In this document: in pieces, positions 46,576 to 60,610 of the stretch
Layout: every line of letters starts with the position of its first letter
Position numbering within the stretch: position 1 is the first letter of the stretch
NCBI GenBank assembly: GCA_030068075.1
Contig: CM057827.1
Span: 74,414,500 to 74,478,499, forward strand
DNA length: 64,000 nucleotides
DNA from: Paguma larvata
Taxonomy: Eukaryota; Chordata; Mammalia; Carnivora; Viverridae
Reading direction: 5' to 3'
Translations under genes and position numbers: made by a program
The notes under the pieces: generated by a model
Databases searched by the model: none
Told to the model about the DNA's origin: nothing
The model's input: the letters and a program-made list of their open reading frames with translations, nothing else

Positions 46576-47920
46576 TGTATCTTTGACATCCTTGATGGTG
46601 GCACTAATTTTTATGATTCCTCCTAAAATGTAGCATTAATTTACTTATTATTTTGGCAGATTGACTAGGCCTTTCTTAGCATAATAACTTTTACTTCATT
46701 TCTTAGGCAATGAGTCTGGAAATTCTCCCAATTTGTTAGTAAATCTATGCTGATATATATCACTAACTATGGACAACACCATAGAATGGATTTAGGAAAC
46801 CACAAAGCACACTGTGAGATGGGCACAGCCAAAATTTCATTGGCCACCTTACCTCCATAAACCTCTATTTTTGATCTGTGGCCTGCAACAGCATTTTGAT
46901 CCTCTAGAAATTAGTCAAAGTTCAGAATCAGTATATAATAATCTTTCCAAATTCTGGTTATTTCAGAGCTCCTCTAAAGAGAATAGGAAAAAATATTTCT
47001 ATTATAAAATAGTGGCTGCATATAGAAGGGTCCTTCCTCGAGAGGAGCCAGCCTTCTCTTTGTTCAAGGAGCTTTAGGTTGGTAAACTAGATCGAGTCTT
47101 AGAATTGTTTGAGGAGCCACAATTCCCAATTATAGTGATTCGAGTCAGATTTCTGTTCACAAAACATAAAGCATTTCTGCTTTTATAAGCTCATCTTTCA
47201 GTTCTAGAAACACCATGATGATGTAAACAATGCCAAAGAACTCAGTGGCTCAAACCATTCTGACTTCTGCTTAGGCTCTGATATCCACTTAATAACCATA
47301 CCTACCCTGTCTTTGCAATGTGGTACCATTATTTGGCATTTTCCACTCAGTAATTCTATTAGATTCAAACACCCCATGCACTGGCAGCTGTGCACACTGT
47401 TATGTCCGACCTAGAGAATATAGCCATCACAAAACTATTCAAGGATATCAAGGCTTCCTTAAGGAATCTATTTCTCAAAGTCTTGATAAAGGGAGTGTTC
47501 CCTTTGACGTGATTTGATGTGGGATCTGGGAGCAAATGGTGAAGAGAGAATTCTTAAAACATTTTCAGTGCAAAAAAGGTGGTTTTATTAAAGCATGGGG
47601 ACAGGACCCATGGGCAAAAGAAAATCTATAAATATGACTTGTAAAAATATAGAAAATAAGAGTTAATATTTAGGAAAAAAATAAAATCACCTAAAAGCCC
47701 ACAAACTTAAGACACTATGGTGTGAAATCCAAATATTACCACATGTAGATATATTGTTTTATATTTTACAATCTTTTTTTATTCATATAATATATATCAG
47801 TTACATTTATCTGAATTTGCAAATCTGAATTTTTTTCATGTGCTTTAAAATCTTATTAACCTAGATTTAAGCATATATAGATGTATATATTTATGTAGCA
47901 AGTAGTAATAGGGAAAAATC
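46576..47920. other. Unassigned, possibly ancient retroelement
   Basis: Short open frames at 46,814-47,077 and 47,320-47,517 show no recognisable protein. The sequence style resembles the unassigned 39.4-40.1 kb stretch, so very old retroelement sequence is possible. No gene supported. Confidence 0.3.
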
Positions 47921-48145
47921 TGTTATAAGATGGCCGACAGGATTGATAGGGAAATTCCAGATCCCAGACCCAAGACTCCCCTTCTGAGTTCTTTTTCCTA
48001 CCCAACTTGCCTTGAATGCCAAATTACTACTAATGCGGAATGCGGAAATAACAGACTATAAATTGTTCCCTCTGCTATGCTCATGAATGAGACCTCTGGA
48101 GAGCGATCTCCTCTGAGCCTGTAGGTGTGAAATAAACTTCCTGGA
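47921..48145 (+). repeat. Possible LTR fragment
   Basis: TGTTATAAGATGGCCGACAGG start, TATAAATTG at 48,056, and GTGAAATAAACTTCC (AATAAA at 48,130) give a U3-R-like order. No target duplication or 3' CA end located; it abuts the L1 5' region. Confidence 0.35.
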
Positions 48146-51100
48146 TCCACTTCTATAGAGAGACAAAGGGAAGAGAAAGAGCAGCTGGGGAAGCACAGAG
48201 AGGGATTCTATCTCTAACTGCAGGGCTTTCTTCAGTCTAGAGCCAGCTGCCCTGTTCACACACCTGGGGAAGAGGGGAGCCACCTCCAGGTTTGGTGGGA
48301 GGTCAGGGTCCCCTCCCCTGAAGTGCTGTGGCACAGGATGAAACCAGCCAGGACCACATATCCAGCGGCATCGAGAGGCACTTCCCAATAACGGGGCACA
48401 CAGAGTGATAGTTTAAATCCCAGCCAAGTGCCCGGACACAGGAGTCGGCATAGCAAGACAGAACGCCTAGTCCGCACTGTTGGCACAGTAAGGATGTCTC
48501 CAAAGGAATGATTTGGGACACCCAGTCCGTGAACAAGGAACTAGGGGGTGGAGTGTCCCCATTTTTCTCCCTACCACCACCATGGTTGGGCCCCAGGGAT
48601 TGGTCCAGGGGCCCAGAGTGGAGATGGGACAAACCTACAACAAACCATGCCCCTCTGCTCCAGGTAAGTGCATATCTCCTGGAGTGGCATAGACACTAAG
48701 GAACCAGACGGCCCTCTCTTCCAGACCAGCACTACAGCATTACCTGGATTAACTCGAGGACAATTCTTGTTATTTAGATATATTCTACCTTTTCTCCTTC
48801 GTATCTTTTCCCTCCTCTAGGCTGGTTACTTGGGTTATTGGTCTGTTTAAACAGACATATTTCACCCATTCTCATGATACATGTTCTACACCTCTTTCTT
48901 TCCTTTCTTTCACTCTGGAATAATCAAGCCATATAGTTTCTCTGTCTGGGTAAATTTATCTTCCTTTCCTTTCCCCTCCGTTTCCTTCCTTATTTTCCTT
49001 TCTCTCTCTCTGAATTAAGTCATTTAGTCTCTCTGAATGGTCAATGTTTGTTTTCCCTTTTTCCCTGCCCCTATTATTTCTTTCCTTGTATGTGCTCTTC
49101 CATCAGCACTGCCTCTACCCTCTTCTTTACTTGTAACTGGTGTTTCTGGTTTTTTGCTTTTAGATTGATTTTCGTTTTTGTTTTAGTTGTTTGCGGGTTT
49201 GTGTCTTTTTGTTTCCTGTTTGTTTGTCTGTTTGTTTTCTTTTCCAGGGCTACTTGAGGGACAAATCAAAGCACACTTCGTGGAGGGTCCAAAACTTCAC
49301 TACGAACAAGGAAATAAAATCACCAAAGTCACAAAAACAGAGAACAAATAACACTCTCCATAAAACACCTCCTGAATGGCCAGGCATTGGACAGCATATG
49401 ACCTCCATTTAGTATAGTAGTGTTTGCAGGTGCAGAACCCATAACAAGCTTTTAAAACTCATATGGGACAGAAAACTAGCCAAAACAACGAAACGAAAGA
49501 ATTCTCCTTAAAAAAAAAATCCAGGAAGAAGAAAAAGCCAAAGAATTGATCAAAACAGATAAAAGCAACATAACTGAACAAGACTTTAGAATAATAGTCA
49601 TAAAATTAATTGCTAGGCTTTAAAAAAGCATAGAAGACAGCAGAGACTCTACTGCTGCAGAGATCAAGGATCTTAAAAATAGGATGAATTAAAAAATGCT
49701 ACAGATGAGGTGCAAAATAAAATGGAGGCAACCACAATGCTATTGAAGAGGCAGAGGGGAGAATTGGTGAATTAGAAGATAAAATTATGGAAAAAGAGGA
49801 GGCTGAGAAAAAGAGAAAAAAAAATCCAGGATCACAAAGGGAGAATTAGAGAACTAAGTGATGTAATCAAACTGAACTATAGCTGTATCATAGGAATTCC
49901 AAAAGAAGAGAGAGAGAAAGGGGCTAAAGGTGTACTTGAACAAATCATAGCTGAAAACTTCCCCAATCTGGGGAAGGAAATAGACTCTGAAATCCAAGAG
50001 ACACAGAGAACTCCACTCAGACATAACTGGAATCAATATTCTGCATGACACACCATAGTGAATCTGGAAAAATACAAGGATAAAGATAGAGTTCTAAAAG
50101 CAGCTAGGAATAAATGGGCCTTGACATAAAAAAAAAATAGATACATAAGGGTAGTAGCAGAACTATCTACTGAAACTCAGCAGGCCAGAAAAGAATGACA
50201 GGAAATTTTCAATAAGATGAACAGGAAAAATATGTAGCCAAGAATCCTTTATACAGCAAGGCTGTCATTCATAATAGAAAGAAAGATAAAGGTTTTCTCA
50301 AACAAACAAAAACTTAAGGAATTCACCACTAAACCAGCCCTGTGAGAGACCCTAAGGGGGACTCTGTGAGGGAAATGTTGCAAGGACCACAAAGTACCAG
50401 AGACATCACTACAAGCATGAAACCAACAGATAACAGAATGACTCTAAACCCATATTTTTCAATGTTAACACTGAATGTAAATGGGCTAAATGCTCCAATC
50501 AAAAGACATAGGGTATCAAAATGGATAAAAAAAAAGAAGACCCATCTATTTTCTGTCTACAAGAGAATTATTTTAGACCTGAGGACACCTTCAGAGTGAA
50601 AGTGAGGGGATGGAGAAACATCTATCATGCTACTAGACGTCAAAAGAAAGCTGGAGTAGCCATACTTATATCAGACAAACTAGACTTTAAAGACTGTAAC
50701 GAGATATGAAGAAGGGCATTATATAATAATTACAGGGACCATCTATCAGGAAGAGCTAACAATTATGTCTATGCACCAAATTCAGGAGCACCCAAATATA
50801 TGAAACAATTAATTGCAAACATAAGCAATCTTATTGATAAGAATGTGGTAATTGCAGGGGACTTTAATACCCCATTACAGCAATGGACAGATCATATAGA
50901 CAGAGGAACAGTAAATAAACAATGGCACTGAATGATACATTAGACCAGATGGACTTGACAGATATATTTAGAACTCTACATCTTGAAGCAGCAGAATATA
51001 CTTTCTTTTCAGGTGCACATGATACATTCTCCAAGATAGATCACATACTGGGTCATCACAAAACAGCCCTCAATAAATATAAAAGAATTGAGATCATACC

Positions 51101-54100
51101 ATGCACACTTTCAGATCACAATGCTATGAAACTTGAAATCAACCACAGGAAAAAGTCCAGAAAACCTTCAAAAGCTTGGAGGTTAAAGAATATCCTACTG
51201 AAGAACAAATGGGTCAACCAGGCAATTAGAGAAGAAATTTTAAAATGTATGGAAACAAATGAAACTGAAAACACAACAATCCAAACCCTTTGTGATTCAG
51301 TCCTAAGAGGAAATGACATTGCAATCCAGGCCTCTCTCAAGAAATAAAAAAAATCTCAAATACAAAATCAAACAGCACACCTAAAGGAACTAGAAGCAGT
51401 ACAGCAAAGACATTCCAAATCCACCATAAGAATAGAAATAATAAAGATTAAAGCAGAAACAAATAATATAGAATCCAAAAGAAAAAAAACATTAGAACAG
51501 ATCAATGAAACCAAGAGCTGGTTTTTTGAAAAAATAGACAAAATTCATAAACCTCTACCCAGGGTCTCAAAAAGAAAAGAGAGAGGACCCAGATAGATAA
51601 AATCATGAATGAAAATGGATTTATTACAACCGATCCTTCAGAAATACAAGCAATAATCAGAGAATACTATGAAAAATTACATGCCAATAAACTGGACAAC
51701 TTGGAAGAAATGGACAAATTCTTAAACACCCACACACTACCAAAACTCAAATGGGAAGAAATAGAAAATTTGAGCAGACCCATAACTAGTGAAAAAATTG
51801 AATCAATTATCAAAACTGTCCCAACAAATAAGAGTCCTGGGCCAGATGGCTTCTCTGGGGAATTCTACCAGGCATTTAAACCAGAGTTAATAACTATCCT
51901 TCTCAAGTGTTCCAAAAAATAGAAATGGAAAGAAAATTTCCAGACTCAGTCTATGAAGCCAGCCATTACTTTGATTCCCAAACCAGACAGAGAAGAGATT
52001 CAGAAAAAGAGAGAGAGAGAGAGAGAGAACTAAAACTCAATATCCCTGATGAATATGGATGCAAAAATTCTCAACAAGATACTAGCAAATCAAATTCAAC
52101 AGTATATAAAAAGAATTATTCATCATGATCAAGTGGGATTCATTCCTGGGCTGCAGGGCTGGTTCAATATTCACAAATCAATGTGACACATCACATTAAT
52201 AAACCATATGTTCCTGTCAGAGATGCACAAAAAGCATTTGACAAAATACAGCATTGTTTCTTAATAAAAAACCCTTAAGAAAGTCAGGATAGATGAATAC
52301 CCAAGCATCATAAAAGCCATCTATGAAAAGCCTGCAGATAATATCATCCTCAATGAGGAAAACCTGAGAGCTGTCCCCTGAGATCAGGAACATGACAGGG
52401 ATATCCACTCTCACCACTGTTGTTTAACATAGTTTTGGAAGTCCTAGCATCAGCAATCAGACAACAAAATGAAATAAAAGGCATCAAAATTGACAAAGAT
52501 AAAGTCAAACTTTCACGTTTTGCAGATGGCATGATACTCTACCTGGAAAACCCAACAGAATCCACCAAAAGTCTACCAGAACTTATACAGGATTTCGACA
52601 AAGTCACAGTATACAAAATCAATGTACAGAAATCACTTGCATTTTTATACACCTATAATGAAGCAACAGAAAGAGAAATAAAGAAACTGATCCCATTCAC
52701 AATTGCACCAAAAACCATAAAATACCTAGGAATAAACCTAATCAAAGATGTAAAAGATCTGTATGCTGAAAACTATAGAAAGCTTATGAAGGAAATTAAA
52801 GAAGACACAAAGAAATGGAAAAACATTTCATGCTCATCGATTGGAAGAATAAATATTGCTAAAATGTCAATACTACCCAAAGAAATTTACACATTCAATG
52901 CAATCTCAATCAAAATTGCACTAGCATTCTTCTCAAAGCTAGAACAATCAATCCTAAAATTTGTATGGAACCACAAAAGACACTGAGTAGCCAAAGTAAT
53001 ATTGAAGAAGAAAACCAAAATGGGAGGCATCACAATCCCAGACTTTAGGCTCTACTACAAAGCTGTAATCATCAAGACAGTATGGTATTGGCACAAAAAC
53101 AGACACATAAACCAATGGAATAGAGAACCCAGAATTAGACTCACAAATGCATGGCCAAATAATCTTTGACAAAGCAGGAAAGAGTATTCAATGGAAAAAA
53201 GACAGCCTCTTTAACAAATGGTGCTGGGAGAACTGGACAGCAACATGCAGAAGAATGAAACTAGACCACTTTCTTACACCATACACAAAAATATACTCAA
53301 ATGGACCTGAATGTGATACAGAAAACCATCAAAACTCTAGAGCAGAAAGCAGGAAACAACCTCTTTGACCTTAGTCACAGCAATTTCTTACTCGACACAT
53401 TTCCAAAGGAAAGGGAATTAAAAGAAAAAATGAACTATTGGGACCTCATCAAGATAAAAATCTTCTGCACTGCAAAGGAAACAATCAACAAAACTAAAAG
53501 GCAACTGATGAATGGGAAAAGATAGCTGCAAATGAGATATTGGATAAATGGTCAGTATTCAAAAATCTATAAAGAACTCACCAAACTCCACAACCAAAAA
53601 ACAAATAATCTAGTGAAAAAATGGGCAGATGATATGAATAGACACTTTTCCAAAGAAGACATCCAGATGGCCAACAGACACATGAAACAATGCTCAATGT
53701 CACTTATCATCAGTGAAATACAAATCAAAACCACACTGAGATACCACCTCATGCTGATCAGAGTGGCTGAAATGATCAAATCAGGAAACTGTAGATGCTG
53801 GTGAGGATGTGGAGAAATAGGAACCCTCTTGCACTGTTGGTGGGAATGCAAACTGGTACAGCCACTCTCTAAAACAGTGTGGAGTTTCCTCAAAAACTTA
53901 AAAATAGAACTTCCCTATGACCCAGCAATAGCACTGCTAGGAATTTACCCAAGGGATACAGGAATGCTGATGCATAGGGGCACATGTAACCCAATGTGTA
54001 TAGCAGCACTTTAAACAATAGCCAAATCATGGAAAGAGCCCAAATGTCCATCAACTGACAAATGGATAAAGAAGATGTGGTATATATATACAATGGAATA

Positions 54101-54462
54101 CTACTTGGCAATGAGAAAGAATGAAATCTGGTCTTTGCAGCAACATGGATGGAACTGGAGGGTATTATACTGAGTGAAATAAGTCAGTCAGAGAAAGACA
54201 GTTACCATATGTTTTCACTCATATGTGGATCTTGAGAAACTTAACAGAAGACCATAGGGGAAGGGGAAGGGGGAAAAAAAGTCACCTGGAGAGAGGGAGG
54301 CATACCATGACACTCTTAAATACTGAGAACAAACTTAAAGTGGATGGGGGTATAGGAGAGGGGAAAGTGGGTGATGGGTATTGAGGAGGCACTTGTTGGG
54401 ATGAGCACTGGGTATTGTATGGAAACCAATTTGACAATAAATTATATTAAAAAAAAAAAGAA
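48146..54462 (+). mobile_element. Near full-length LINE-1, inactivated
   Basis: About 6.3 kb in order: GC-rich 5' UTR (48.15-49.25 kb); decayed ORF1 region, where the expected ATG before ACGAAACGAAAG is ACA at 49,485 and stops follow; ORF2 from ATG at 50,438 (MTLNPYFSMLTLNVNGLNAP, endonuclease) through SDHNAMKLEI, the RT segment [18 protein letters not shown], the RT active-site motif altered to FADG at 52,519-52,530 (FADD expected), and WNHKR near 52,975; then the C-terminal region, 3' UTR with GATGAGCACTGGGTATTG, and poly-A ending near 54,462. ORF2 is broken by many frameshifts, and a (GA)n run lies at about 52,009-52,028. Same lineage as the carnivore L1 3' ends elsewhere in the window. 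Not mobile now. Confidence 0.9.
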
Positions 54463-56285
54463 AGACCCACAGCAGGTATCATCATCAATGTGGAAAAACT
54501 GAGAGCATTTCCACTACGTTCAGGAATAAGACAAGGATGTTGACTCTCACAATTACTATTCAACATAGTACTGGAAGTCATAGCCTCAGCAATCAGACAA
54601 CATAAAGAAATAAAAGTATACAAATCTGCAAGAAAAAAGTCAAACTTTCACTACTTGCAGATGACACGATACTCTATGTAGAAAACTCACAAGACCCCAC
54701 CATAATATTACCAGAACTAATACATGAATTTAGCAAAGTCACAAAATATAAAATCAATGTGCAGAAACCTGTTGCGTTTCTATAAACCAATAACAAAGCA
54801 GCAGAAAAAGAAATCAAGGAATCAACCCCATTTACAACTGTACCAAAAACAATGTTACTTAGGAATAAACCTAATTAAAGAGGTAAAAGATCTGTACTCT
54901 GAAAACTTTAGAACATTTATGAAAGAAATTGAAGAGGACACAAAGAAATGGAAAAGCATTCCATGATCATGGATTGGAAGAAAAAACATTGTTAAAATAC
55001 TGATACAACCCAAAGCAATCTACACACTTAATGCAATCCCTAACAAAACAGCACCAGCATTTTTCAGAGACCTAGAAAAAAATCCTAAAATTTGTATAGA
55101 ACCACAAAAACTCAAATAGCCAAAACAATCCTGAAAAAAAAAGAAAAGCTGACGTCGTTACAATTTCACATGTCAAGCTATATTACAAAGCTGTAGTCAT
55201 AAAGATAGTATGGTACTGGCAAAAAACAGACACAGAGATCAATGGAACAGAGTAGACAACATAGAAATGGACCCACAAGTGTATGGTCAACACATCTTCG
55301 ACAAAGCAGGAAAGAATATTCAGTTAGGAAAGAAAGTCTCTTCAACAGTGTTGGAAACACTGGACAGTAACATGCAGAAGAATAGAACCATACTCACACC
55401 GTACAAAAATATAGATTCAAAATGGGTGAAAGACCTAAATATGAGACAGAAAGCCATTAAAATCCTAGAGGAGAAAACAAGCAGCAACCTCTTTGACCTC
55501 AGCCATAGCAGTTTCTTACTAGACACATTGCCAAAATCAAGGTAAACAAAAAAAGACAATACAAGAAACAATAGGTGTTGGGAAGGATGTAGAGAAAGGG
55601 GAACCCTCTTGCACTACTGGCGGAAATGCAAACTAGTACAGTCTCTCTGGATAACAGTATGAAGGTTCCTCAAAAAAAACTAAAAATAGAACTACTCTAC
55701 AACCCAGAAATGGTACTATTAAGTATTGTACTATTTGGTATTTACTCATGGGATACAAAAATACAGATTCGAAGGGGTACATGCACCCCAATGTTATAGT
55801 AGCATTATCAACAACAGCCAAAGTATAAAAAGAGCTCCATGTCTGTTGACTGACGACTGGATAAAGAAGGTGAGATACATACTCAGTAATCAAAAAGAAT
55901 GAAATCTTGCCATTTGCAACGTGGATGCAGCTAGCTAGAATTATTATGCTATGCGAAATAAGTCAATCAGAGAAAGACAAATACCATATGATTTCACTCA
56001 CATGTGGAATTTAAGAAACAAAACAGATGAACGTCTGGGAAGTGGTGGAGAGAGTAGAGGGGGAAATAAACCATAAGATATTGTTAACGATAGAGAACAA
56101 CTGATGCAGGGAGATGGGTAGAAGATGAGCTAGATGAGTGATGCGTACTGAGGGCACTTGTGATGAGCACTGGGTGTTGTATGTAAGTGATGAATCACTG
56201 AATTCTATTCCTGAAACCAATATTGCACTGTATGTTAACGAACTACATTTTAAAATAAAAATAAATAATAAAAATGTAATAAATT
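54463..56285 (+). repeat. Second, truncated L1 in tandem
   Basis: Starts in RT sequence (GTGGAAAAACTGAGAGCATT, CTACTTGCAGATGACACGAT at about 54,650) and runs to a 3' end near 56,280 with GATGAGCACTGGGTGTTGTA. Older and more diverged than the element before it. An internal deletion is likely near 55,545. No intact frame. Confidence 0.85.
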
Positions 56286-56997
56286 GAGCTGAAACTTCAA
56301 ATGAGTTTCAGATCTCACAGGTTCTCAGATAACTCTTTACATCTCATCATCATTTGTATCTAAGTATGGACAAGACTGGCAGAAGTAAAAACACAAGGTC
56401 ATAAAATTGGTGTTGACTTTTGTCAGCTGCTTTTTCTGGGTCTCTTGAGATGATCACATGATTATCTTCTTTCATTCTATTAATCTGGTTTATCATATTG
56501 ATTGACTTGCATATGTTCAAGAATCCTTTTGCATCCCAGGGATAAATCCAACTTGATCACAGTGAATAATCCTTTTAATGTGATAATGAATTTGCTTTGC
56601 TATTATTTACTACAAAATTTTTTCATCTATATTCATCAGCTATATTGACCTGTACTTTTTCAGTAGTATACGTATCAGAATTATGCTGTCCTTTTAGAAT
56701 GTATTTGGGAGAGTTCCTTTCTCTTTAATTTCTCGGAAGGGTATGAAAAAGAACGGAGTCTTCTTTTAATAATTTTGTTAACCAAAAACCCTATATATTC
56801 ACTTTGCATTTGACCCCACAAGTATGTACTCAGTCCTGAGTGCAATGCAGCTGGGGGAATGATCCGCATACAGGGCTTCAACTAACTTACTTTGCAACTT
56901 TTATCTTGAATATATATAAAGATGATGAAGATCGATATCAATAATTCTTCTACTATACCATCTTCTGCCTAACTTGCTTACTGTAGGATAAGATCAT

Positions 56998-57205
56998 CAA
57001 ATTTCTTATGTAACAGGCCAAAGACTTGTGGGCCATATGGTGTCTGCTATAAGCATTCAACTCTGCTTGTTATAGCTCAAAAACACCATAGACAATACAT
57101 AAATAAATGGTTGTGTCTGTGTTCCAATAAATTTATTTAAGGAAGAGGCAGTGGTCCAAATTTGACCCATGGGTCATAATTTGCCAACACTTAATTTAGA
57201 ATAAC
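56998..57205 (+). repeat. hAT-Charlie/MER1-group-like remnant (copy in unit B)
   Basis: GGGCCATATGGTGTCTGCT, CATAGACAATACATAAATAAA, GTTCCAATAAATTTATTTAAG; paralogous to 9,478-9,665. Confidence 0.6.
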
Positions 57206-57742
57206 ATCTTTAAGCTTTTTATATGTCCAACAATTTAGCATAATCCCATATGCCTTATGTCCAGTCAGAATTCATATATTTTAAGGAAAGAGTAGTTACA
57301 CAAAGATATTTATTTATTCATTCATTCATTTCACACACTTTGTGAAGAATTTTGGAATAGTTAATAGATAAAAAGTGTTAAATGGGAACAAATCACAACA
57401 CTGATGCATAAAGCATCTTGCTTGTTCTTGAAAAAAAATATTGATACATAGGGCTCACTCCCTCCCACTCCATAAATGAGGGCATCTGCAACAATTGTGG
57501 AGGACTTCTCACTCTTTCCAATTCAGTAAATCTAAGTAAGTAATACAATTCAGTAAATTAAGTAATATAAGTAATATGTTTCCACATATTCTGTCTTAAA
57601 TGAGTTATCACTCACACACCCAGGACATTAACTTGTGTAATATACAAGAGATATTCTAATATCTTCCATCCTCCCTTACCTCCCATCACCAAGTGACTCT
57701 TCTATTTTCTCTTGAGTCAATTAACATAAGCATAGCCATTGT

Positions 57743-57764
57743 TCCCAGGAGAAACAAATAAAAG
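57743..57764 (+). promoter_or_regulatory. Candidate OR promoter: O/E-like site plus TATA-like box
   Basis: TCCCAGGAGA (57,743-57,752) differs from the EBF consensus TCCCNNGGGA at one position. AATAAAAG (57,757-57,764) follows. Conserved with unit A at 10,264-10,286 despite drift in the surrounding sequence. Confidence 0.5.
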
Positions 57765-57785
57765 CCTTGTTATTAGAAATCTCAG

Positions 57786-57938
57786 AAACATTAGTAGGTC
57801 AGTAACACCTACTGTTACTAAATTAACTGTATTTTCACTAGAAAGAAACATATTTTGTCTGAGAGGTGATTATACTACAAAGCAGAAATCAAAATTATTG
57901 TTTCTACAAATGCTGCTGCACATCCTAGAACAGAATAG
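57786..57938 (+). other. Candidate 5' non-coding exon of OR gene B
   Basis: Ends at a consensus donor CAGAATAG|GTAAGT (57,938/57,939), the counterpart of the unit A donor at 10,459. 5' edge estimated from the TATA-like box. Predicted intron to the acceptor at 61,291 is about 3.35 kb. Confidence 0.4.
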
Positions 57939-58964
57939 GTAAGTCAGAAAAGTATTCCTAAATTGAACAATACCACACCAATATCTCTCTTATACTTTGA
58001 TTCCACTTTCTTTTTTTTCCCACTTGCATACTTTCCTCCTGTCTCTAGTTATCCCAATGCTTTGAACACTGTTCTATTTTAATAAAAATATATATAAAAC
58101 TATATTATGCCTGAAGATATTTCAGAAATATCTGAAATGATTGACATTTATGATGTCTCTTTGGTCAGTTGGGATCTCAAGGATCTTTGATCTCTCGCTG
58201 CTTTTTTTCATCGTTTTATGTGATACTTCACATTTCTCACTGTGGGGACCATATATATTCAAGTATTTCTTGCGCACCCAATTCCCACCCATTCTCCTAA
58301 GAGATTATATCAATCGAAAAGATTCTCTGCCCTCATACAGGCAATGCTGGGGTGAGTCAGTTCCCTCCACTTGGAATATATGATAAACTGTTTGATGATG
58401 TTAGCCAATGACTGAGTCAAGAATTGAAGGGAGAATGGTAAGAATGAATATGACTTAGTAGAACTGCTTTCATCAGTTTTGAAGAGAACCTCTATTAGAA
58501 GCAATCTAAGATGGTTAAGAGTAGAGATTAAAAGACAAATTCATGAATATGGTACATCAGTGACAGGACACTGACAAAATGAATTTTGAACAACTTTGCT
58601 TCCTGTGTTTTCAGTCTTAGGATGGTTATAATTCTTCTTAGAGAAGAGGGAATATTCAATCACTAAAGTCAAAAGAAAAATTCTATCTGATTTTCTGTAT
58701 TACCTACTTGAAAAACTTCTCTCCCATGTTCTGAATGTTAAAGTCAAAATATCCGGCAAGGATAGCAACCAACTCTTAGGGGACTCTGCTTTCAGAGAAT
58801 TTCTCATTCTTTAATGTTCCTGAAGAAAGAAAAAGAACTAATTTTTTAACAGGTTTGAATTCACTCTCCCCTTGCTCTAAGCATTAACTCAGTATTTCAG
58901 GATAAGCTAAATGTTAGAACTAATTCCTCCTAAGTCTTGAACAAAAGATGGGGTCCTCTTTAGA

Positions 58965-59269
58965 TGACAGCTATAGTTGTGGTGGACATAGGACAACATA
59001 TAAACTTGTCAAATCACTAAGTCGTACACCTGAAACTATTGTAGCATCGTATGTCAACTATACTCAAATTAGAAGGAAAGACAGAATAAAAAGAGAAACA
59101 AAGAAAAGGAAAAGGAAAAAGAAAAGGGAAAGGGAAAGGGAAAAGGAAAGGGAAAGAAAGGAGAGGAGAGGAGAGGAGAGGAGAGGAGAGGAAAGGAAAG
59201 GAAAGGAAAGGAAAGGAAAGGAAAGGAAAGGAAAGGAAAGGAAAGGAAAGGAAAGGAAAAAAGAAAAAG
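58965..59269 (+). mobile_element. Truncated L1 3' end whose tail became a purine microsatellite
   Basis: CTTGTCAAATCACTAAGTCG, then TACACCTGAAACTATTGTAGC and TATGTCAACTATACTCAAATT are the last ~130 bp of an L1, followed directly by 169 nt of uninterrupted purine (59,101-59,269) made of GGAAA, GGGAAA and GAGGA units. Absent from the same point of unit A (near 11,400), so inserted after the duplication. Confidence 0.85.
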
Positions 59270-60591
59270 CAGGGTGAACAAAACATAGTAGTATGCAGTT
59301 ACTGATAAGTCTGTTTTCATTACACATTTTTAGCTTTCCTCTTTAGACAGATTTCTTCAGTCTTTAATCTGTTTTAAAAACTGTAAGGAAATATTAGAAA
59401 AAAATAAATTTCAGATGGCAATGTACAACTTTCATGCTGTTGGTATAGTACTTGCCTGTTCCAAATAACAAACACACCAGTATTCTGAAAAATGCAACTC
59501 AGTTACCATTTATGTTCCTTGACCCAAAACTCATTCACATACGTTAATTTTTCTTTAAACAAGAAAGAATGAACACTTCTAGTTAAAAATTAGGTGTAAA
59601 ACACCAAGGTTTTCTTCATAGTACAGCCAGAAATTGTCATTTATTGACTGAGAAATGTTGGTTTAAGAAGGACAAGTAAAACTATAAAACTAGTACCAAA
59701 ATAATAGTGATAAAAATAATTAATCTACTTCTAACTATCACATATATGCATACTCTACTCTCTCCATAAATTTCACAAAATTATTTTTCCTTTTCTTGCC
59801 CCAGTTTTTCTTCTTGCTTTCATTTCCTTTTTTATATTTTTTTGCAATGCTCACAAGTGTAGCTACCATCTATCAACATACAATGCTATTATAATATCAT
59901 TGACTATATTCCCTGTAACTTTCATCCCAGTGACTTATTCATTCCATAGTTGTAAAGCTATATTTCCCAATTCCCTTTACCTCATTTTACCCATCCCTCC
60001 TAACCCCTTCCCCTCAGGCAACTACCAGGTTCTTCTCTATATTTATAGCTCTGTTTCTTCCTTTACATAATTTTTATTGCATAATACATATTCCTTTGTA
60101 ACCAATTTCTGTTACTTAATAATTTAGTGGACATTTCAACAAGTCTAAATTTGCATCATTTATGATGGCCACACTCATGTTGGTATTAGTTGTATACACT
60201 CCCTTCCTGCATTACTTTTCATATCCTATTATATCTTTTATACGTACCTTTAATTTTTCACTTCAGATTAAATAATGAATGGACCCAAGTATATATTATA
60301 TATACACATCTTGAATCTTTCTACTTTTCAAAGTAATAAAAGATACTCCCCCTGAAAAAGGTGTTGATAGAAATTTTACTCATCTTCAAGTAGCATTTTG
60401 ACTGAACTTCAAATATTTGAAGATAAGTTCTCTTGATCTTTATTTTTAATGACTTTCTGGGGTTCTGTAATTTTTACATACTCTTCGTGTATCATAATTA
60501 TATATTTTGCTTCAGTGAAGACCACTGTTTCTCAGTTTTGTATTTGAATTGCCCCTCCTTAATCCTAGAACAGACCTTTCCAAAGTACAAG

Positions 60592-60610
60592 CTCTCTCTC
60601 TCTCTCTCTC
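60592..60610 (+). repeat. (CT)n run
   Basis: About nine CT units. Unit A has only CTCTCTC at the matching place (near 12,822). Confidence 0.9.

Noticed and set aside
59017..59327. Several overlapping Phe/Leu/Ser- or Lys/Arg-rich frames
   Set aside because: Translation of a purine microsatellite; low complexity on both strands.
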